A stretch of DNA of 64,000 nt from Anastatus disparis (lineage: Eukaryota; Arthropoda; Insecta; Hymenoptera; Eupelmidae). The position numbers were made by a program, and so were the translations under genes. The stretch lies in assembly GCA_017163975.1 (NCBI GenBank), contig JAFFSR010000397.1, positions 1,989,501 to 2,053,500 of the forward strand. The letters run 5' to 3'. Positions 54,781 to 64,000 of this stretch are shown here, in pieces (within the stretch, counting starts at the first letter, position 1; every line of letters starts with the position of its first letter). The notes under the pieces were generated by a model that made no database searches, had not been told where the DNA came from, and saw only the letters and a program-made list of their open reading frames with translations.

Positions 54781-57776
54781 ATAATGCAAGTTTTAAATTA
54801 ACAGGAGCTTAGCTTTAGCTGAATTGCCCAGCAACTCCTCAATATAATGAAACGGCAGGGTAATTTGATTAAATAATAAAAACAAAAATAAGGGTAAAAG
54901 TTCACATATATATATATATGATCTAAAATCGCCTGAAAATATATGGGGTTTAAGTTAATTCATACAACAAAACGCCTCATGACTCAAACAACTTGATTAT
55001 ATTTATGCAAAAGTTCTGAAAGACAATTATGACATTAGTCAAATCAGATATTTTAGTTATCGAGCGTACATAGAAATTCAAAGAAAAATAGAATTAAAAT
55101 TTTGAAAAAAGATTAGAAGAATGATTTTTATTGAATATGCTCAAACTGAATATCTCTCCTGAAAATCAGAAGAAGATAAATTTCATGAGAGTAAAGATGT
55201 GAAATTTCGAATATAATAAAGGTTGGGTAATGATTTGGCCCAAAGATAATGAAGAATGAAATAATTCATCCGATTGAAGAAGGGCCGTGAAGAATCCGTA
55301 GAAACATTTAAACCGGAGGGAGAGGAGAAAGTAAAATAAGAAAAGAGAAGCAACAAAAAACCAAAATATTTTTTCAAAAGAAGTTCTGTTGATCAATAAT
55401 AAAATTCTCGTTAAGCATGTTGCAAATCTTATTGACCTTTTCGAAAAAAACTAATCATAGAAGATGTGACAGTTAAAAGATTCTTAATGAAAATTTTTTT
55501 CTCTTTAGTAGCAAACATTAATGGAGACTTAATTTTATACAGAAAAGTAATAATATCTCTCGAATAAATAAAGTGGCAACATGTAATCGAAAAATAATTA
55601 TGTTTCAATAACGGTAAAACAACGAAAATTTGTGAATAGATGAAGATGATAAAAGACGGTAGAAAACTTAATGTTATAAATTCTAGATGGGTTTTCAAAG
55701 GTAAGAATAGAGAAGTTGGTAAACAAAAAAAAAAGATATAAAGCATTAGTTATAAGAGGATTTAGAGATAAAGATTACTATGATCTTAGAGAAACATATG
55801 CTACTGTATCAAGACTTCCAATAGCGAGAACATTATTATAGCGATAACATGAATAAATCTACATGGGAATTCCAAATGGAGTGCAAATAAGCAATAAAAT
55901 GAAGAAATTTAAAGTATGCAAACTGAAGAAGGCACTTTACGGTCTGAAAATAAGTTAAAAAAAGTGGCATGAAAGATTTTTTTGAAGCAACTCAAACAAT
56001 AGGATTGATATAAGATGATCATTGATATCATAATGATCCTTGTCTATTTATCTGCAGGAATAGAAAGCATATGTTCATATTATTACTCTATGGATATGAC
56101 ATTCTTCTCACAGGCAACGATCATAAGAAAATGAATATTATAAAATTCAAACTAGAAGAGGAATTTTTAATGAAAGATTTAAGTAAACCCAAAGGCTTTT
56201 AAGAATTAATATAATTCGAAAACATGAAAGTACTTTGATAGAACTCACTAGGTGAGTATCAGACCTCGGGATGACGGATTTTGCTCAAACTTTGGGATAA
56301 GTTTTCAGTGTCAAAGTATAAAAGAAAATAGAATTTTAGACCCCAATGCTCAATATTTCCCTAGTTACAGGTATTTAAATAAAATCATAAAAAAAGTTAC
56401 TAGATTCTCAAACGCTTATAGTTCTTTAGCATTGATACTTAGAAGCATAAAACTTTTTTCAAGCGGAAGTTGAGCTCAAATCCTTTTGAAATAGCACTTA
56501 TAAAATAGGAAAACATCATTTTTCCCAAAATTATAGCGTAATAAAGATTATACCAAATTTCAGCTTTTATTATTAATCAATATTTTGAAAATGAAATTCA
56601 GGCCCAATATTTATTACGCGATAATTTTGGGAAAAATGATGTTTTCATATTTTATAAGTGCTATTTCAAAAGGATTTAAGCTCAGCTTTCATTTTAAAAA
56701 AGTTTCTTGCTCCTAAGTATCAATGCTGAAGAACTATAAGCATTTGAAAATCTAGTAACTTTTTCATTGATTTTATTTAATTACCTGTAACCAGGGAAAT
56801 ATTGAGCGTTGAAGTAAAAAATTCAGTTTTTTTTATATATTGACATCTGAAAACTTATCCCGAAGTTTGAGAACAATCCGTTATCCGGAGGTCTGATACT
56901 CTTCTTGTCAGTCAACAGAAATGTATGGACAAAATTCTAAGGAGATTTAAATTCGAAGAGACGTATCCGCAAAGAACTCCTCTCGCAACCTCACAGGTTA
57001 TGAACAAAGAAAGAAGAGACAGAGAAAATGAACATTCCAAAACTGAAACTATTGTTTCCGCACCTTACAGAGAAGCTATTGGTTCATTGTTATACTTAGC
57101 TAATGCATTATTATGTTGCATGCAACACGATATCTCTTATACAACAAATCTACTAAGCAGACATCAATCAAATCCTACTATAAATAAATGGAAAATAACG
57201 AAAAGAAATCTCAGATATTTGAGTACAAAACAGTTAATTATTTGCTATTATGCAAATAAGAATGATTTTCAAGCATTTGCTCATGCAAGTTTTACCGATT
57301 GTAAGAATTCTTCAACTGCATATGGATATGTCATTTAGTTATCTGGTGATGCAATCACTTGACGTACACACAAGCAATCCTATGTGGCTCTATCTACTTG
57401 TCAAGCTGAGTCTGTCACTATAAGTGAAACTTGTCAAGAACTTACTGCATTAAGTAAACTAATAACTATAATGCTAGATAAGTCTTTTCATCCTATGGAA
57501 TTATGATGTGATAACAAGGCAGCAGGTGCAAGTGCAAAGATAACTGGTTAAAATAAACTTCGATAAAAGTAAGAAGATTAAACTTTGACGAAAGTAAAAG
57601 AGTATCATGTAAAAGAATGCGTTAAAAGAAATTTAATCAAGATATGCTGGAATCTCTCAAAAGAACAAATAGCTGATATTTTTACCAAGCCATTATCCTT
57701 CAGTGTACATAAGAATTTTACTGATAAAATTCTAAAGAGAAGTAAGAGGACGTTGGATCTCTCTATCCTTTTTTAA
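54780..57776 (+). pseudogene. Ty1/copia pol remnant (integrase, reverse transcriptase, RNase H), split by a fold-back element
   Basis: Near 54830 a TPQYNETA block recalls the end of the integrase core. From 55670, NSRWVFKGKNRE, ALVIRGFRDKDYYDLRETYA and VSRLPIAR are classical copia reverse transcriptase, continuing in broken frames through KLKKALYGLK and KMNIIKFKLEEEF near 56150. The element at 56248-56907 then intervenes. At 56925, MDKILRRFKFEE, YREAIGSLLYLANA and TDCKNSSTAYGYVI, then SYVALSTCQAESVT and EQIADIFTKPL, complete the RNase H region. More than ten stops or shifts. Confidence 0.85.
56248..56907. mobile_element. Fold-back family B, member 3, inserted in copia pol, TCA target duplication
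   Basis: Left end CTAGGTGAGTATCAGACCTC; right end GAGGTCTGATACTCTTCTTG. Arms of about 320 bp, for example CAATGCTCAATATTTCCCTA against its inverse. TCA on both sides (56245-56247, 56908-56910). Copia coding lies on either side, so this is the younger insertion. Confidence 0.88.
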
Positions 57777-58115
57777 TTAAAAAATGTAGGTTTTTAGAAA
57801 AACTAGTAATTATTGATAAAAATTAAGACTTGTTCTCAACGTGTACAGTAAAAAGCAATATTTTTTCTAATAAGAACAAATTAATTTTGATGCTTTGTTT
57901 CCAAAAAAAGTTTGACATTCTTAAAAAAATCATATACCCTAGCCTAAGTTATGATTTTTTAAGTATTTCAAACTTTTCTTGAAAACAAAGCATCAAAATT
58001 AATTTGTCCTCATTATCAATAATCAATAATTTATCAATAATCACCAGTTTTTCTAAAAACCTACATTTTTTAAGTAAAAAAGAATGGAGAGATCCAGCGT
58101 CCCCTTGAGTGATTT
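57735..58115. repeat. Inverted repeat including the end of the copia remnant
   Basis: GGACGTTGGATCTCTCTATC (57749) is mirrored by GAGAGATCCAGCGTCCCC (58088), and AAAATGTAGGTTTTTAGAAA (57781) by TTTCTAAAAACCTACATTTT (58052). The core resembles the fold-back at 21632. The left arm overlaps the last copia codons, so the palindrome was formed by inverted duplication of the copia end or carries it. Confidence 0.75.
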
Positions 58116-58479
58116 ACTTGATCATAATAACTAAAGACGTGTAAAGGGTATTGACTAGTAAACACTGATTTAGAACAATTGAAGATGTGTAAAAATTGAT
58201 TTAATTTATTTACGAGCAAAATTTACCTCGCTCCTGACGTCGCTCGGTTCTGTTTTCATGTATTAAATTATTATATATGAATTTGCTAATTTCATTGACA
58301 ATAGTAGTTCAACATGAAATATGTATTTAATTTTTATTCATATATTCATATCATTATATTGTACTGCATTGAAATAAAAAATTTTTGATTGTTTGTAAAT
58401 TAATAAGCTTCAATGAAAGTAAATAATTATTATTGACAATCATAGCATAAAAAAATGTTTATACTACAATCAACTTTTA

Positions 58480-59880
58480 CAGGAAGTCCGCGTTCCTTAT
58501 ATCAAAATTTTCTTGATCCGATGACATTAGTACAAAGAATTGGGAAACCAGATCTTTTCATTACTATGGCATGCAATCCGAAATGAGAAGAAATCACAAA
58601 TAATATAGGACAAAGTGAAGAAGTAACAGATAGACCAGATATTGTTGTTGAAGTATTTTATTAAAAATTAAAACTATTGATGAAGCAAATTTCTAAAAAA
58701 CATATTTTGGGAAAATGCATTGCATATTCATACGTAGTAGAATTTCAAAAGAGAGGATTACTGCATGCCTATATGCTAATATTTTTAAGTAAGTATGATA
58801 AAATTTTCAATAGTGATGACGTTGATAAATTTATAGTAGCTGAAATTCCAAATAAAAATGAGAATCTCAGATTATATAAAATAGTTAAACAATTCATGAT
58901 CCGTGGCCCTTGTGAAGATCAGAATGAAAACTCACCTTGTATGGATAAAGAACCAGGAAAGTGTACGAAAAATTTTCCGAAACGATTCAATGAAACTACA
59001 ATAATGATAAATGGTTATCTTATTTATCGACAAAGGAATTATAAAAATGAGACATTATACACAAAAAACAAGTTGGCAGACAATAGATTTATGGTTTCTT
59101 ATAACCCGTATTTATTACTGAAGTTCAACTGTCATATTAATATTGAATCATCTTCAACAATACGAGCTATAAAATACTTATTTGAATAATGCTTCAAAGG
59201 ACATGCTATGTATCGCATATTGGAATATAATATTAGTGAACTTTCACATACAATTTATAGATTAGCCGTTTATAATAAAAATGAACAATATGTGTATTTT
59301 AAAAAAGGATCCGAACACGAAATTGATAAGAATAATGTAAATACAACACTAACAGCGTGGTTTAAACTTAATAAAAGTGACCCAGAGGCACATGACTACT
59401 TTTATTCTGATATACCGCAACATTATGTTTGAAATCGAATACATGAAACATAGACAAAAAGAAAAAAGACTATGAAACGTATTCTAACCAGAATGTACTT
59501 AGTTAATCCAAAACAAAGAGAAAGATTCTTTTTAAGATTACTTTTGCTTCACTTGAAAGCTGCAACATCTTTTGAAAACTTAATAACTTTTGATAGAATT
59601 ACATACCCAAAATTCTTTGGAGCAGCAACAGCAAAAAATTAAATTGAAATCGATGATGAATGGGATAAATGTTTAGAAGAATCATGTAAATCTCGATTTC
59701 CGAAAGCTCTTTGTCAATTATTTGGTTACATTTGTACATTTCACAATCAAATTAATGCTCGAAAATCATATAAAAATATAAAATCTATTTTTATCCTTCA
59801 AAAATGAATGAACAAAAAGGTGAAAAATATGCATTAAGCATAATTAATGATATTTTAACTAATAATGGATTCTTATTAGG
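58480..59880 (+). pseudogene. Helitron Rep domain remnant, broken
   Basis: YQNFLDPMTLVQRIGKPDLF and ITMACNPK open the Rep nuclease. KCIAYSYVVEFQKRGLLHAY contains the HUH position, here HAY instead of the usual HxH. Then AEIPNKNENLRLYKIV, SPCMDKEPGKCTKNFPKRF, NGYLIYRQR and later LTAWFKLNK and ITYPKFF follow RepHel order. Stops at 58584-58586 (TGA where a tryptophan is usual), about 58663 and 59187-59189, plus shifts after 59430. Only a hint of the helicase start remains (FDTVMNSLN near 60015). Dead copy. Confidence 0.88.
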
Positions 59881-59889
59881 TGACTTCAA

Positions 59890-61413
59890 TTAACCTACTT
59901 CAGAATACTATATTAAAAATAACGAAATTTAATATAGTGCAGTAGATAATGTTATTAATATTGATACTCTAATCATTGATACTCTAACAAATGCTCGAAC
60001 GACTGTTTTTGATACAGTAATGAATTCATTAAATACAAACTGCACTGAAAAATATATAGATATATTTTATGTCCTCGTAGGCCGTATTCTTGTCACTATG
60101 TAAAGAGCATGCTAAATTTGTATTGGCATCCCATATGTTTCAGACGTGCTCCTCGACTTTTTGCAAGATTCATATGTGCCCCTGAGACATATTGAGACGT
60201 AATATCAATATGGCATCACCGATCCTACTATGTTTCGTTCAATATGTCAAAGAGCAATCATATTGAACGTAGGTTAGTGAAAAAAAAAATGACTCGCGCT
60301 TCAATAGCTGCTTTACTCATTACAAAATGTCAATCTAATAAACAAAAGAAAAAATCAATGGAACTAAAATTTAATTTTAAAAATATTGAAAAAAAGATTA
60401 ATATTTTCAACTAATAAGTTATAGTTCCTCATACGCGCTTCGCGCGCCCTCGGCAATTTTAGCTCAAGCGACAAACATTGTCCTCGATTCATATTCCACC
60501 TGAATACGGCCAAAGGACATATATAACTAAGACAGGTCGTTATTTCCCGAAACTTACTGAGCATCGCTCCTAACCCTTAGATCGATGTGTTTATACTGAA
60601 AATTGAAAAAGCAGCTGGAATACCTTGTTGGAATAGAGATTTAACCTTGCCGAATCGCAAAAAACCGTATTTTTTATTGTTTTTTCTTATTTTTCTTTTT
60701 TCTACATACAGCTATGACTGGACAAATTTTTTTGAGACTTTCTTTCACACTTTTTTTATTGCCGTAAGTTAAAATAATGACTTATGGGGTGATTTAAGAG
60801 CCGAGAAAAATTTTTTTTCCGAATTGTTGCTCTTGAATTATTACAAAATTTTAATCAAACGGGTTTATTCTCGTGTATTTTGAGGTTAAAAGCACTTGAT
60901 AATTTTTTTTTATTCAAACAACCAACATAACTTTAAAGTAGGCTTAAAGATCTTCAATTTCCTTTTTTATAAAAGTTTCTAGGTGTCTCTGATACTGAGA
61001 TATGGCCATTTGAATTTGATAGGAAATTTGTAAAAGTTTTAATGTTAATAATTAGTTTTTATAGGATATGTCAAAATTTAAAATTAAAAGTTTCGTTCAA
61101 AGTTTGTTTGCTCACTGCACATGCGCAAGCAGCGCACAAAATACACCTGTTGTGATTTTATAAAAGTAGTTCATAAGATTTAAAATTATAAAAATTTTAT
61201 GTATTATTATTTGAGGTTTTGAATAAAAATATGATATAAGAAATTTTGCTTTATTTTATAATTTCAAAGTCATTTATAATCATTAAAACGTAGTTCCAAG
61301 GTAACATTTTTATATAATTATATATTTTAAAGAATAATTTAAAAATTTTGTTATTATAAAGTATTCAAAGTATTTATAGTTATATCAAACATAAATAAAG
61401 TGCCTAAAATATA
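59890..61413. other. Unassigned AT-rich region
   Basis: Apart from a possible helicase remnant near 60000 and a CGCGCTTCGCGCG palindrome at 60435-60447, nothing is recognised. Confidence 0.35.
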
Positions 61414-61711
61414 TCTCTCTATACTATTAGAAATATATCGCCGCTCATTTTCGGCTACTAAAATTTATCTAAAATTCAGCTAAAATTCAGCAAAAATCAG
61501 CTAAAAGTCAGCTAAAATTTTGATGAATTTAGCTATAATTTAGCTGAAAGCAAGCTAAAAGTCAGCAAAAAGTTACCTATAAGTTCGTTAGAAGTTAGCT
61601 AAAAGTTTTTATTTGAAATTCAGTTAAAATCAAGCTAAAATTTAGCTAGAATTTATTAGCATTTGCTAAATGGGGGTTCGCGCGCTGGTGCGCAGGAGGC
61701 TTGCCCCCTAG
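61414..61711 (+). mobile_element. Non-autonomous Helitron, 298 bp, intact ends
   Basis: Starts TCTCTCTATACTATTAGAAA after an A and ends TTGCCCCCTAG before a T, the Helitron A/T target with TC and CTAG termini. Just before the end, GGGGG (61672-61676) can pair with CCCCC (61704-61708) around a GC-rich loop containing GCGCGCTGGTGCGC. The interior holds a minisatellite of AGCTAAAATTCAGCAAAAATC-type words. No coding. Confidence 0.88.
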
Positions 61712-61789
61712 TAATGTTAAAAAAATATTTTTCCATACATTTTAAGTTTGCAGTATTGGTTGTATTAAAGAAATGTTAAAATTTTAAAT

Positions 61790-62940
61790 AACAAACACTC
61801 GTCAAGAAATTTTAAGTTTAAAATTCTTCCTTGTTCAGTCAAATTGGTATCCAGTAAAAATTTATATTCTTCCGGATGCAAGATAGGATATTTAAACAAA
61901 ACTCTCACTAGGAGAGTGTCACACCTCCGGATGATTTTTTCCGAAGGTGTACCAAAAATGACAACGTCGCATATTTAGTCTATGGCGTAAGCGAACTACG
62001 AATTATACATCGAGTTTCGAATCATCAATCCTTGCAACTTCGTCAATTGCACTCTATTGGTAAAACGGCATCAAAATTTTTTAATTATCCTGTCAAATTT
62101 ATAATTATATAAAAAAGATGAATTAAAACTAAATTTTAATTTGAATTGTGCTGTGAAATATATAATTGTATATAAAAATGAATTAAAAATAAATTTTAAT
62201 AATTATAAATAATTATAAAATTAAAAAATAAAGCAAAATTTGTTGTTTATTTAAAACTTCAAATAATATAACATCAAACTTTTATAATTTTTTATTATTA
62301 AAACTTATGAGAAAATTTATGATTTTTTCTAAAAATAATTAACTACATTAATTTCAATAAAATTTAAATTTACAATTGTAATACATAAACTATGTTCTAA
62401 TACAACTTTTTATTTATTAAATATATAAATATGCATATATCTGAAAGAAACAGGATCTACAAATTTCATGCTTAAATAAACTTCTAATTTTTCTATTATG
62501 AATAATTGCTTTCAACATTTACATAATTTTATTCAATTATTTTTAATAAAATTCTACATAAATTAATGATTCATAAAATTATTGTTGTAATCAATCAATT
62601 ATGAATCAGAGTTATGTATACGGGCTCCATTAATAGCTATTTTAACAGCAGCATCGAAGCCCAGATCAACTTCAGTATCTGCAACTTATCGAGGAGTTGA
62701 TAAACTGAGAAACAAGGAAACTGTAACTTTTCCGCTTGCAAATAATTGAAGCAAGACATGCATCTCATTTATTTCTATACGAATGCTTATTAATTAACTA
62801 CTCAGTAAATAAATGGACTTGTTCCAGTATGCTTCTGTTTAAATATCCTATCTTGTATCCGCAAGGATATAAATTTTTACTGGATATAAATTTAACCCCT
62901 GAATTGTAAACTTTAAATTTCTTGACGAGTGTTGGTTATT
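61790..62940. repeat. Inverted repeat pair with about 120-bp arms, 1.15 kb overall
   Basis: CAAACACTCGTCAAGAAATT (61794) is mirrored by AATTTCTTGACGAGTGTTG (62917), and CCAGTAAAAATTTATATTCT and AGATAGGATATTTAAACA by their inverses near 62840-62885. It may be a DNA transposon remnant. A fragment of fold-back family B lies just inside the left arm. Confidence 0.7.
61918..61978 (+). repeat. Terminal fragment of fold-back family B, TCA before it
   Basis: CTAGGAGAGTGTCACACCTC then CGGATGATTTTTTCCGAAGG. Preceded by TCA (61915-61917). Only the end is present. Confidence 0.65.
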
Positions 62941-63563
62941 CCAGTATTCCAATATTTACATCTCCTCGATATAACCGATACAGCATCCATGGTTCTGTTA
63001 ATGGCAAATAAAGGAATTTTACTCTATTTTACTCTGTTGGTAAATTGCACCTGCTATCTAATCTTAGCGGCTTCAACATTATTTATGATTCCAAAACATA
63101 ATTTATTTTTGAACATTAATTTTTTAATTATTACAAATATTATACTTTTAGACATGATTTAATTAAAAAAAGACATGATCCATTAGTTATATGCTTTATA
63201 ACACTTGAGAATGTTTGATTAAATTTGTAATATTTGTGAATAATAATTGTATTAGATGACATAATGTTTGTTTCTATGAATACTTGTTTACGTAATCAAA
63301 GCTTTTTATGATTCCATAATTTTATTAACCCATCGTCTCCAATCAAATTTAAAATTAATTTCTTACTTACTGAATGTTTATTTTTATTTATTTATTGTGA
63401 ATCCATAAAAGCTATTGTTATGAAATTCCATACTTACAATTATAAATTAGTCGAGGAGTTGATAAAGTGTGAAACAAGGAAACTGCAGCTTCTTCGCTTG
63501 CAAACAGTTGAAGCAAGACATGCACCTCATTTCTTTCTACAGGAATGCTTATTAATTAACTAC
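62689..63563. repeat. Direct repeat, 62689-62806 and 63451-63563
   Basis: TCGAGGAGTTGATAAA, GAAACAAGGAAACTG and TTGAAGCAAGACATGCA followed by GCTTATTAATTAACTACT occur in both copies at about 90 percent identity. The second copy is cut off by the fold-back element at 63567. The 640 bp between them is AT-rich and unassigned. Confidence 0.8.
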
Positions 63564-63566
63564 TGA

Positions 63567-64000
63567 CTAGGAGAGTCACACACCTCCGGATCACGGATTT
63601 GGTTCAAACTTCGGGATAAGTTTTCAGATGACAAAATATGGAAAAAGCTAAAGTTATAGTCACAAACACTCAGTATTTACCTAGTTACAGGCAATTATAG
63701 AAAATCACTAAAAAAGTTACTGGATTTTTAAACGCATACAGTTATTTAGCATTGATAGCTAAAAGCTTAAAACTTTTTTAAATTAAAGCTGAGCTCAAAT
63801 CCTTTCGAAACAGTAGTTACAGCATATCAAAATATCATTCTTTTCCAAAATTAGAGCGTAATAAGGATTGGACCTGAATTTTCTTTTTAAAACATTAATT
63901 AATAATAAAAGCTGAAATTAGGTCCAATCTTTATTACGCTCTAACTTTGGGAAAAAATAAGCCGTCCAATCTAGTCATAGATAATCGTATTATGCAGTTT
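63567..64000. mobile_element. Fold-back family B, member 4, runs off the right edge
   Basis: CTAGGAGAGTCACACACCTC after TGA (63564-63566). The left arm to about 63890 matches members 2 and 3 (GGTTCAAACTTCGGGATAAG, AATCACTAAAAAAGTTACTG). The inverted right arm starts at about 63905 and changes abruptly after GGGAAAAAATAA at 63961, so the copy may be truncated. Confidence 0.8.

Noticed and set aside
62613..62697. 28-codon coding-like stretch on the minus strand after a TTGCAG
   Set aside because: Too short and unmatched by any neighbouring exon; it could be chance.

Overview
The window is AT-rich eukaryotic DNA, almost certainly from an arthropod and probably an insect. The evidence is spliceosomal introns, R1-type LINEs, a piggyBac transposon, Ty1/copia and Helitron remnants, many MITEs and fold-back elements, and an old Polinton/Maverick (adintovirus-like) element. 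AT richness and this repeat content would fit a parasitoid wasp, but nothing in the window proves the order. I see no confident single-copy host gene. Nearly every coding stretch belongs to a mobile element, and most are broken by stops or frameshifts.

Region 1 to about 16.25 kb is a decayed Polinton that runs off the left edge. On the minus strand lie the N-terminal half of a protein-primed family B DNA polymerase (1-2159), a small spliced gene (3587-4561) and a small basic gene (4618-4959). On the plus strand, reading away from a divergent promoter area near 5.0-5.6 kb, are an unrecognised 300-residue protein (5676), the packaging ATPase (8030), a small GGFL-type protein (8572), a conserved element protein (10227), a D,D35E integrase (11077), the penton-like minor capsid protein (12171), a basic pVI/pX-like protein (13092), the double jelly-roll major capsid protein (13683), a conserved element protein (14852) and an adenain-like protease (about 15685). 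Only the penton frame and the 14852 frame look fully open. The ATPase has lost its Walker B region and the capsid protein its middle. Non-coding structure in the element includes a 34-bp perfect palindrome at a tandem-duplication junction, a 240-nt imperfect hairpin, two CAGCTG-centred hairpins and a tandem array of TATA-bearing repeats.

16.5-18.1 kb holds a six-exon gene with tiny exons, all of length divisible by three and all joined in phase 0, followed by a GC-rich 105-bp tandem repeat. 18.1-30 kb is a mosaic of MITEs, including five copies of one TTAA-flanked family, duplicated terminal exons of an unknown gene, fold-back elements, and a 2.5-kb satellite-bearing element. That element (149-bp and about 110-bp arrays, ends CCCACATAGCATGAAATATT) has split a transposase-like gene.

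30.8-46.8 kb holds three R1-clade LINEs, all on the minus strand and head to tail. The middle one is interrupted at a TTAA by a 3.2-kb piggyBac element whose transposase has one in-frame stop. 47.8-64 kb is again a nest of repeats: a 1.62-kb long-inverted-repeat element sitting inside a larger inverted repeat, several members of a fold-back family with CTAGGAGAGT ends and 3-bp TNA target duplications, a copia pol remnant split by one of them, a Helitron Rep fragment whose HUH motif is damaged, and a 298-bp non-autonomous Helitron with clean ends. The window is best read as a stratified repeat cluster in which insertion order can be worked out from who interrupts whom.
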